Assembly (NCBI GenBank): GCA_018970945.1
Contig: JAGWVJ010000015.1
Coordinates: 1 to 40,003, forward strand
Source of the DNA: Cyanobacteria bacterium REEB417
GTDB taxonomy: Bacteria > Cyanobacteriota > Cyanobacteriia > PCC-6307 > Cyanobiaceae
DNA length: 40,003 bases
Direction of reading: 5' to 3'
Below the pieces are notes generated by a model. The model saw only the letters and a program-made list of their open reading frames with translations. It made no database searches and was not told the origin of the DNA. Below are positions 24,430 to 31,636 of this stretch, piece by piece; positions within the stretch are counted from its first letter, which is position 1, and every line of letters starts with the position of its first letter. The position numbers and the translations under genes were made by a program.

Positions 24430-24767
24430 TAAGTAGATTTGTTGGCTGTTTGAAGGGAATCCAGATCAGGCAGGACGATGAAAAAATCATAGAAGCCTGT
24501 CACCTTCATGGTGTCTGCGATCTCTGTGGCGAGTCCCACGAGTGCCAGGGCCGCACCGGACGTTTCAACACGTCGATAGAGCAAGAGAAGCGTCCGCAAC
24601 CCGGCGCTGGACATGAACGGCACTTGCCTGAGATCGAGGGCAACATTGGTGTTGTTGTCGAGCTCCTGTGCGAGGTAATCATTGAGCTGCGATGAGGTTT
24701 TGGAATCCACCTGACCCTCAATGTGGATGACTAACCAATTGTGCAGTTGGCTTTTGGAGATCTGCAT
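24429..24767 (-). CDS. STAS-domain anti-sigma factor antagonist (first in operon)
   Basis: The 112-residue STAS protein starts MQISKSQLHNWLVIHIEGQV and has the acceptor motif VPFMSSAGLRTLLLL, with the second Ser as likely phosphorylation site. GAAAGAG lies just upstream of the ATG. The stop overlaps the glgX start by one base. It corresponds to slr1856, whose product is a reported substrate of the kinase Slr1861 and the phosphatase IcfG in Synechocystis. Its sequence differs clearly from the second STAS protein, so the two need not share the same signal. Confidence 0.9.
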   Translation of the reverse strand: MQISKSQLHNWLVIHIEGQVDSKTSSQLNDYLAQELDNNTNVALDLRQVPFMSSAGLRTLLLLYRRVETSGAALALVGLATEIADTMKVTGFYDFFIVLPDLDSLQTANKST

Positions 24768-24854
24768 GCTCTTTCGCTTCGTGGAGTGTTCGTGAGAAAT
24801 GCTGATGGTTGTTTGAGGATTGATCCAAAAATTGACTTCAGCTCAATGAATGGC

Positions 24855-26687
24855 TCAATGAACAGGAGTCAATGTGACTTTGACTTTGAGGCGATCCTTG
24901 GAGTCTGGCAGGCGGACAAACAATCCAGCGGCGTCGTAATCACTGTAGTTACTTCCGTCAATGCTGCACTGGGTGATTCTCACACTGCCTTCAGGAAGCA
25001 TGTCGGGTGAAACGTGAAGAATTCGATCCTTGAAGCCGTTGGGAAGCGGTTTGAAGTGCAGATCAAGCGGCCGTTTCTTGATCAACAGATCGATGTAAAC
25101 CGTGGAAAGGAAACAGAGTTCTGTGGAGTGGTAGGCGCTCATCGAGTGGCTGCCCTTGAAGCGCTCTGTGCCAAGCAGATAGGGAATTCCATTGGCCAGC
25201 ACATTGAAATAAACTCCGCCATCATTGTGATCGAGGAAAAAGGCGTTGTAAAATGCTGCCGACTCATCGGCATATTTCCGGTAGTCACCGTTTTCGGGCA
25301 GGTGTCCGTTCAGAATCAAGTAGGCGAGAATGCCCTGCTCCTGCTGCCACCATGCCTTGCGATCGTGCCAGGCGTAGCGATGGAAGCGTTGGCCCGGTTT
25401 AAGAATGCGCTCGACCACGTCGTACCAGCCGAAGCGCTGTTTATCGTAGCCCACTTCGGGCATCAGGCTGGCAATTTTGTTGGCGAGATCGAGATAAATT
25501 TGTTTTGGTTTGACCGCCTGGAATCGCATCAGGTTCCAGGCAATCTTTAGATTGTGTCCAACAACGGAGCGGTTTTGCTGCCATCCCCACTGTTGGTCTT
25601 TCGACCAGTCGTCGAAGAACTTTTCCTGTACGAAGGGGCTTTCGTCATAGTCAGGGAAATGGCTGCAGATGGTGTCGAAGGTGTCTTCCAGCATCGCGGC
25701 ATGCCGCGCATCTTTGGTTGCCAGCCACAGGTTGATCAGGTAGGCGGGAGCGTGGTCGCCAACAGAATTCCAGTTTTTCTTGGCTTTGTTGCGACCTAAT
25801 GATTCTTCGTGGGGACTTAATGTTACGGCATGAATATGTGAATAATAGCCGCCTTTTTCATGGTCTCTGAAATAGGCTTCAAACAGATCAAGAGTTTTAT
25901 CGGCATCGTCGAGAATTCGGGGGTCGCCATTGAGGCGGTAGGTCTGTACGGGGCCTGCGAGGGCGTAAATCTGTTCGTAGGCGGGAATGCAGTTGTAGTC
26001 GTCGCCAAATTCTGAAACCAGCAGCTTCTGTTCCTGGCCGCTGCCGCTGACCTTGATGCCGTGATACCAATAGATCATGTCCGTATCCGTATCCACGAAA
26101 CGCATCTTGTCGCGCAAATAATCTGTTCCCTTTTCTGCGGCTTCCAGGAATTCGTCTTTGCCGGTCAGCATGTAGGCCGATGCCATGCCGTAGACCAGGC
26201 GTGAAATCGTGTCCGTTTCCTGCAGGTAGTCCTGCTCTTGCTTGCCCCCAGTGAGACTGATCAGTGTGCGGTAGTTCTTGTAATCAATCGCCTGTTCCGG
26301 CGATTGGAATTGCCATTTCAGGTAAGAGGAGCCGATCTGATCGATCTGTTGCGTCCACCAGCCGGGTTCGAGATAGCGGTAATCGTTGTCAGCTTCGTTA
26401 GCAAAGACAATGAAATTGACTTCGAAGCTGGTGGTCTGCTCTGGGAAGAAGGTCCCATAGACAAAAATCATGCGGCCTGGCGTCAGGAGACCCTCAAGAT
26501 CTGCTGTCCGGTCTTGCCAGCCTTCGCCAAGATTCTGGGTCTGTTTGGCATAGCTGTTTCCCGTCAGCACGGCGTTGTAGACGCGCCCATCGGAGGTGCG
26601 CAGTTCAATGCTGCGATTCTCAGGGTCGTAGCGCGTCACGTAGCCAGAAATGAGATCTGAAAACGTGAAGTCGAATGGGTTGACCAT
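24855..26687 (-). CDS. AGE-family epimerase/isomerase with an N-terminal β domain
   Basis: Residues about 140-560 of the 610 form the (α/α)6 barrel of N-acylglucosamine 2-epimerase-type enzymes: TISRLVYGMASAYMLTGKDE, GGYYSHIHAV, SVVGHNLKIAWNLMRF and KAWWQQEQGILAYLIL, with His residues in the family's catalytic positions (VGHNLK, YAWHDRKAWW). The first 130 residues are an extra β-rich domain (YVTRYDPENRSIELRTSDGR) not found in the classical enzyme. The substrate is unknown; a sugar isomerase role is likely. It heads the operon with STAS, glgX, STAS and kinase genes, like slr1855 in the icfG cluster. Lower GC matches glgX. A perfect hairpin lies 46 bases upstream of the start. Confidence 0.85.
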   Translation of the reverse strand: MVNPFDFTFSDLISGYVTRYDPENRSIELRTSDGRVYNAVLTGNSYAKQTQNLGEGWQDRTADLEGLLTPGRMIFVYGTFFPEQTTSFEVNFIVFANEADNDYRYLEPGWWTQQIDQIGSSYLKWQFQSPEQAIDYKNYRTLISLTGGKQEQDYLQETDTISRLVYGMASAYMLTGKDEFLEAAEKGTDYLRDKMRFVDTDTDMIYWYHGIKVSGSGQEQKLLVSEFGDDYNCIPAYEQIYALAGPVQTYRLNGDPRILDDADKTLDLFEAYFRDHEKGGYYSHIHAVTLSPHEESLGRNKAKKNWNSVGDHAPAYLINLWLATKDARHAAMLEDTFDTICSHFPDYDESPFVQEKFFDDWSKDQQWGWQQNRSVVGHNLKIAWNLMRFQAVKPKQIYLDLANKIASLMPEVGYDKQRFGWYDVVERILKPGQRFHRYAWHDRKAWWQQEQGILAYLILNGHLPENGDYRKYADESAAFYNAFFLDHNDGGVYFNVLANGIPYLLGTERFKGSHSMSAYHSTELCFLSTVYIDLLIKKRPLDLHFKPLPNGFKDRILHVSPDMLPEGSVRITQCSIDGSNYSDYDAAGLFVRLPDSKDRLKVKVTLTPVH

Positions 26688-26732
26688 CGTCGTGATTCGA
26701 TGCGTTCGGTTGAGAAGCGTTCGTGGCAGTGG

Positions 26733-26756
26733 CGCAACACCACGCTTGGTGTTGCG
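26733..26756 (-). promoter_or_regulatory. Perfect 10-bp hairpin upstream of the AGE-epimerase operon
   Basis: CGCAACACCA (26733-26742) and TGGTGTTGCG (26747-26756) pair without mismatch around a four-base loop. It stands 46 bases upstream of the epimerase start on the minus strand and 114 bases beyond the ABC ATPase stop. No T-run follows in either direction, so a terminator is less likely than an operator or 5'-leader structure. Confidence 0.55.
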
Positions 26757-26869
26757 TTGTCAGCCCAGGTTCAGCGGCATCGCGTGGAAGCCGGCCATTG
26801 GGTTTGCTTACAGTTTCCCAGCTGTGGCTGAGTCGTGCCTGTCAGCGTTGGCACAACGACATGCTTTCT

Positions 26870-28471
26870 TCAGCTGCGTGGCAACCGCGGGCAGGCGTTG
26901 ACCAGGGTGCGGGTGATCGCGGCTTGGGGTTTCAGCAGCAGTTCAGACCCCGGCCCTGCTTCGACGATGCGGCCTCCATCGAGCACGATCACACGGTGGC
27001 AGAAGCCGCTGGCCACCGCCAGGTCGTGGGTCACAAACAGCAGACCCAGACCCAGTTGCTGCTGCAGCCTGCGCAGCAACGCCAGGATCTCGGCCTGAAC
27101 CTCGGCGTCAAGCATGCTGACGCTTTCGTCGCACAGCAGCACCTGCGGTTCCAGGATCAGGGCCCGGGCGATCGCGACGCGCTGTTGCTGACCACCCGAC
27201 AGCTGGCGGGGTAGCCGCTGCTCGAACTGCTCGGCTGGATCGAGGCCCACCGCCTGAAGCAACTCCCGAGCCCGGGACCTGGCCTGGTGGCGGCTGGCCA
27301 GGCCGTGGATCAGCAGCGGATCGGCGATCGCATCACCCACCCGCATCTGGGGGTTCAGGCACGCCAGGGGATCCTGAAACACCATCTGGATGCGGCGCCG
27401 CAGGGCTTGACGCGAGCGCCCGCGACTGACCAGCAGGTTCTGGCCCTGCAGTTGCACGCTGCCGCCCCGGATGGGGGCCAGGCCCATGAGCGCCCTGCAC
27501 AGGGTGCTCTTGCCGCAGCCAGAAGCGCCCACGAGCCCAACTGTTTCACCGGCCTGCAGCGCCAAGCTGACCCCATCGACCGCCGCCAGCCAACGCGGTT
27601 TCCAGGGGGGACCGCCCAGCCTGTGCCAGCAACGCAGGTTGTCGATCTGCAGCAGGGGTGCTGCCGCGGCTGGCGCGACGCTGCGGCTGCCTTCCAGGGC
27701 CCGTGCCCGCGCAACAAGCCGTTGCCCCAGGGCTGAGCGTGGGGCCAGCAGCAGGGCGCGCGCCGGCCCCTGCTCGACCAGTTGACCGTGTTCGAGCACG
27801 GCAATCTGATCGCACCACTGGCCCGCCAGTGCGAGGTTGTGGCTGATCAGCAACAGGGCGCTACCGCTTTCGCGGCAGAGGCTGGTGAGTTCGCCCATCA
27901 CCTGGGCCGCCACCGCGACATCGAGGCTGGTGGTGGGTTCGTCGGCAATCACCAGCTGGGGTTCGAGGGCCATGGCCAGGGCAATCGCCACCCGTTGCCG
28001 CATGCCGCCACTGAATTCGTGCGGGTAGCTGCCGTAGCGGGCCGGGGCGATGCCCACCCGGGTGAGCAGCGTTTCGGCCCGTTGACGCAGAGCCCGGCTG
28101 TCCTCGCCGGGCCTGTGGGCCGCCAGGGTGTCGCGCAGGTGTTCGCCGATGGTCAGCAGCGGATTGAGCCGCGTCATGGGGTCCTGAAAGACCAGGCCCA
28201 CCGCTTCACCCCGCAGCCGCTGCAGCCCGGCCGCCGGCAGACGGCGTGGATCGTGTCCGGCGAGCCGCAGCTCGCCGCGGCACAGGCTGCCCGGCGGCAG
28301 CAGTTGCAGCACCGCCCGCGCCACCGTGCTCTTGCCGCATCCTGAGGGGCCCACCAGGGCCAGCCGTTGGCCCCGACCCAGCTCCAGATTCAGTCCGAAG
28401 AGGGTGGCGTCCCGGGCGCCCGGGTAGCGCACCACCAGATCCCGCAGCTGCAGCACCGGTCGCGAGTCCAT
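26870..28471 (-). CDS. Tandem ATP-binding subunit of a peptide/nickel-type ABC transporter (DppD-DppF fusion)
   Basis: Two complete ATPase domains are joined in 533 residues. The first has Walker A GPSGCGKST, signature FSGGMRQRVAIALAMALEP and Walker B LVIADEPTTSLD. The second has GASGCGKST, LSGGQQQRVAIARALILEP and VLLCDESVSMLD. Oligopeptide-family traits include FQDPMTRLNPLLTIGEHL and FQDPLACLNPQMRVGDAI. In the second Walker B region the usual DEP is DES. Start ATG 28471 (MDSRPVLQL) is preferred over 28501. No permease or substrate-binding gene lies beside it, so partners must be elsewhere. It is divergent from relA/spoT. Confidence 0.92.
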   Translation of the reverse strand: MDSRPVLQLRDLVVRYPGARDATLFGLNLELGRGQRLALVGPSGCGKSTVARAVLQLLPPGSLCRGELRLAGHDPRRLPAAGLQRLRGEAVGLVFQDPMTRLNPLLTIGEHLRDTLAAHRPGEDSRALRQRAETLLTRVGIAPARYGSYPHEFSGGMRQRVAIALAMALEPQLVIADEPTTSLDVAVAAQVMGELTSLCRESGSALLLISHNLALAGQWCDQIAVLEHGQLVEQGPARALLLAPRSALGQRLVARARALEGSRSVAPAAAAPLLQIDNLRCWHRLGGPPWKPRWLAAVDGVSLALQAGETVGLVGASGCGKSTLCRALMGLAPIRGGSVQLQGQNLLVSRGRSRQALRRRIQMVFQDPLACLNPQMRVGDAIADPLLIHGLASRHQARSRARELLQAVGLDPAEQFEQRLPRQLSGGQQQRVAIARALILEPQVLLCDESVSMLDAEVQAEILALLRRLQQQLGLGLLFVTHDLAVASGFCHRVIVLDGGRIVEAGPGSELLLKPQAAITRTLVNACPRLPRS

Positions 28472-28543
28472 GGGATCGCAGGATCCGCACAACGGACCCA
28501 TGCTGCGCCCTGCTGCATACGATGGGGAGAATTGCAGGCCGGG

Positions 28544-30913
28544 ATGCTCAGAGCGGTACCGGATACGGCCGTGAAGGCCGAAGCGGCGCAGATGGTGACT
28601 GCCGGCTTGTCTCCGCTGCCGTCTGCTATCCGGGAACCCGGCCCGCCGCGGGTCCGCCCGACAATCACCGCGCCCGCCGACTACGGCATCCCCCTACCCG
28701 ACTGGCTGCAGCGCTGCATTGAGCACGTCCCTCCCGGTGCCGGTGAGAGCTGCCCCACCGATGCTGAGGCCCTGTTGGCTTCGGCGTTCGACTTTGCTTT
28801 TCAGCTGCATGAGGGGCAGTTCCGCGCCAGCGGAGAGCCTTACATCTGCCATCCGGTGGCGGTGGCCGATCTGCTGCGCGACATCGGAGCCAGCGCCGGT
28901 GTGATCGCCGCGGGTTTCCTCCACGATGTGGTGGAAGACACGGCGGTCACCCCTGATGAGGTCGAGGCCCACTTCGGTGCCGAGGTGCGGTCCCTGGTTG
29001 AGGGTGTCACCAAGCTCGGTGGGATCCATTTCACCAACAAGACCGAAGCCCAGGCTGAAAATCTGCGGCGCATGTTCCTGGCCATGGCCAGCGACATCCG
29101 CGTTGTGCTGGTGAAGCTGGCCGACCGGCTCCACAACATGCGCACCCTGGGGTCCCTCAAGCCCGAAAAACAGCAGCGCATCGCCCGCGAGACCCGTGAG
29201 ATCTACGCCCCCCTGGCCAACCGTCTGGGCATCGGCCGATTCAAGTGGGAGCTGGAGGACCTGGCCTTCAAGATCCTCGAACCCGAGGCCTACCGCGATG
29301 TGCAGCAGCAGGTCGCCACCAAGCGCAGCGAGCGCGAGGAGCGTCTCGGGGTCACCGTGCAGCTGCTGCGTGATCGCCTGGCGGCGGTGGGCCTGGGCGA
29401 GTGCGAGGTGAGTGGACGGCCCAAGCATCTCTATGGCATCTGGAGCAAGATGCAGCGTCAGCAGAAAGCCTTCCACGAGATCTACGACGTGGCGGCTCTG
29501 CGCATCCTCTGCCCCAATCTCGAGAGTTGTTATCGGGCCCTGGCGGTGGTGCATGACACCTTCAGGCCCATCCCCGGGCGCTTCAAGGACTACATCGGCC
29601 TGCCCAAGCCCAACGGCTACCAGTCGCTGCACACGGCGGTGATCGGTCGCCACCGCCCGATCGAAGTGCAGATCCGCACCCGCGACATGCACCAGGTGGC
29701 CGAATACGGCATCGCCGCCCACTGGAAGTACAAGGAGGGCGGGTCACCGGCCGCATCGGAAGCCGATGCCGAGCGCTTCAACTGGCTCAGGCAACTGGTC
29801 GATTGGCAGAAGGACGACGTCGGTGAAGACAGCGGCGATTTTCTGCGTTCGATCAAGGAGGACCTCTTCGACGAAGAGGTCTTCGTGTTCACGCCCAAGG
29901 GCGACGTGGTGGGTCTGCGCAAGGGATCAACGGCCGTCGACTTCGCCTACCGCATTCACTCTGAGGTGGGCAACCACTGCCAGGGGGTGCGCATCAACGA
30001 TCGTCTCTGCCCCCTCGCCACCCCGTTGCAGAACGGCGACTTTGTTCAGGTGATCACGGCCAAGACGGCGCATCCGAGCCTCGACTGGCTCAACTTCGTG
30101 GCCACACCCACGGCCCGCAACCGCATTCGCCAGTGGTACAAGAAAAGCCATCGCGATGAGAACATCGCACGCGGCAGCGACATGCTGGAGCGAGAGCTGG
30201 GCCGCGATGGTTTTGATGCCCTGCTCAACGGCGAAGCCATGGCCCAGGTGGCGCGCCGCTGCAACCTTGTGAGTACCGAAGACCTGCTGGCTTCCCTGGG
30301 TTTCGGTGGCGTCACCCTGCACCAGGTGCTCAACCGCCTGCGCGAGGAGATCCGCCTGGCCACGGCGATCGAAGCACCTCCCCAGAGCAATGAGGAGGTG
30401 GCCGCCGGCGTGGTGGCCCAGGCCGAGCACGCCGTGACCCTGCCCATCCATGGGGCCGGCGTGGCCAGTCCGATCCTCGGGCTTGAGGGCCTCGACTATC
30501 GCCTTGGCGGCTGCTGCAGCCCGTTGCCCGGGGAGTCCATCGTGGGATCGGTTTCCCTCGGGAACCATGGCATCACCATTCACCGGCAGGACTGCGGCAA
30601 TGTCGAGCAGATTCCTGTGGCGCGGCGCTTACCGGTCCGCTGGAATCCCACCAGCGAAGCCCAGCAACGTCGTTATCCGGTGCAGTTGCGCATTGAGGTC
30701 CTCGACCGGGTGGGTGTGCTCAAAGACATCCTGATGCGGCTGTCGGACCACCGCATCAACGTCAGCGATGCCCGTGTGCGGACCAGTCCCGGCAAACCGG
30801 CCCGCATCGACCTGCGCGTTGAGCTGCAGAGTGCCACCCAGCTGGGCAGCACCCTCAATCAGATCCGCTCGATGGCGGATGTGCTCGACATCGCCCGTAC
30901 CGGGATCGGTTGA
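28544..30913 (+). CDS. spoT: Bifunctional (p)ppGpp synthetase/hydrolase
   Basis: This 789-residue RSH protein makes and degrades the alarmone (p)ppGpp. The hydrolase HD domain (about 85-240) keeps its metal motif FLHDVVEDTAVTPDEV. The synthetase domain (about 290-400) has RPKHLYGIWSKM, EIYDVAALRILCPN and GLPKPNGYQSLHTAV. The loop GRFKDYIG gives the RXKD motif typical of bifunctional enzymes rather than the EXDD of RelA-only forms. A TGS domain follows (VFVFTPKGDVVGLRKGSTAV), then the conserved helical/Cys region (YRLGGCCSPLPGESIVG) and a C-terminal ACT domain. ATG 28544 is chosen; ATG 28592 is possible. It is divergent from the ABC ATPase over 72 bases. Confidence 0.96.
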   Translation: MLRAVPDTAVKAEAAQMVTAGLSPLPSAIREPGPPRVRPTITAPADYGIPLPDWLQRCIEHVPPGAGESCPTDAEALLASAFDFAFQLHEGQFRASGEPYICHPVAVADLLRDIGASAGVIAAGFLHDVVEDTAVTPDEVEAHFGAEVRSLVEGVTKLGGIHFTNKTEAQAENLRRMFLAMASDIRVVLVKLADRLHNMRTLGSLKPEKQQRIARETREIYAPLANRLGIGRFKWELEDLAFKILEPEAYRDVQQQVATKRSEREERLGVTVQLLRDRLAAVGLGECEVSGRPKHLYGIWSKMQRQQKAFHEIYDVAALRILCPNLESCYRALAVVHDTFRPIPGRFKDYIGLPKPNGYQSLHTAVIGRHRPIEVQIRTRDMHQVAEYGIAAHWKYKEGGSPAASEADAERFNWLRQLVDWQKDDVGEDSGDFLRSIKEDLFDEEVFVFTPKGDVVGLRKGSTAVDFAYRIHSEVGNHCQGVRINDRLCPLATPLQNGDFVQVITAKTAHPSLDWLNFVATPTARNRIRQWYKKSHRDENIARGSDMLERELGRDGFDALLNGEAMAQVARRCNLVSTEDLLASLGFGGVTLHQVLNRLREEIRLATAIEAPPQSNEEVAAGVVAQAEHAVTLPIHGAGVASPILGLEGLDYRLGGCCSPLPGESIVGSVSLGNHGITIHRQDCGNVEQIPVARRLPVRWNPTSEAQQRRYPVQLRIEVLDRVGVLKDILMRLSDHRINVSDARVRTSPGKPARIDLRVELQSATQLGSTLNQIRSMADVLDIARTGIG

Positions 30914-30922
30914 ATCCCTGGC

Positions 30923-31519
30923 TCAGCCCTGAAACGGCAACGAGGAGTGGTGCAGCAGGATTCGGACCGTACCGTTTGATTCCTTTTCAAATTGCCAGGT
31001 TTTGTCGACCGTGGTGGTGTCACCCTTGGCGTCAGTGATGACCACGTTGCCCATGGTGACGGCTGACGGGCCGTTGAGCTGAATCACCGCGTTCACTGCC
31101 CTGCAGGTGCGCCAGGGCTTGAGTGCAAAGCCCTTGTCGTTGGGAAATCGGGGATTGTTTCCCACAAAGTAGGCCAGGGCTCCCTCACGGGTAGCCCTGA
31201 AGGTCTGGCTGCCGGAGGTCAGAGTCGGTTTGAACGCAACCGGTCCGTTCTGGTAGGCGTAGGCCTGGTCGATGACGGCTTCGGCGGTTGTCGTGGCTGC
31301 TTTGATGCCTCCGCTGGCATAGGCCTGGCTGATCTTGAGCAGTCCGGCGCACCAGGCCTTCTGGGCCTCGATCACCTGGGCCATGCTGATGTTGTGGTCA
31401 CGAACCTGAACCTGACCGCTCGGCTGGGCCGGTGCGGCCAGGGCTGGGGTCAGGCTGGCAGCTGCCAGCAGGCTGCCCAAAGAGAGCGCCATGCCGCTGG
31501 TGCGCTTGAACATCGACAT
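30923..31519 (-). CDS. Exported NTF2-like protein of unknown function
   Basis: A signal peptide (MALSLGSLLAAASLTPALA) begins this 198-residue protein. The mature part (VIEAQKAWCAGLLKISQAYA, then TFRATREGALAYFVG, and finally MGNVVITDAKGDTT, WQFEKESNGTVRILLHHSS) follows the order of a cone-shaped NTF2-like/SnoaL fold: long N-terminal helices, then a β-sheet ending in LLHHSSLP. Two Cys residues (AWCAG, RTCRA) could form a disulfide after export. No catalytic residue can be named. It is convergent with relA/spoT, 9 bases apart, and has its own 117-base upstream region. Confidence 0.7.
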   Translation of the reverse strand: MSMFKRTSGMALSLGSLLAAASLTPALAAPAQPSGQVQVRDHNISMAQVIEAQKAWCAGLLKISQAYASGGIKAATTTAEAVIDQAYAYQNGPVAFKPTLTSGSQTFRATREGALAYFVGNNPRFPNDKGFALKPWRTCRAVNAVIQLNGPSAVTMGNVVITDAKGDTTTVDKTWQFEKESNGTVRILLHHSSLPFQG

Positions 31520-31636
31520 ACGAATTTAAGTGTGTTCAGCCCGCATTCTGTGGGTGGTTGTTGCAGCGCACAACAATGCCAACACAAGGTGATACGACCT
31601 GGGTCGGCGTCCATCCTGGGGAACGGTTCAGGCTGC

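Noticed and set aside
30902-30918. GGGAT...ATCCC stem at the end of spoT as a terminator
   Set aside because: Only five pairs and no T-run; too weak to call.
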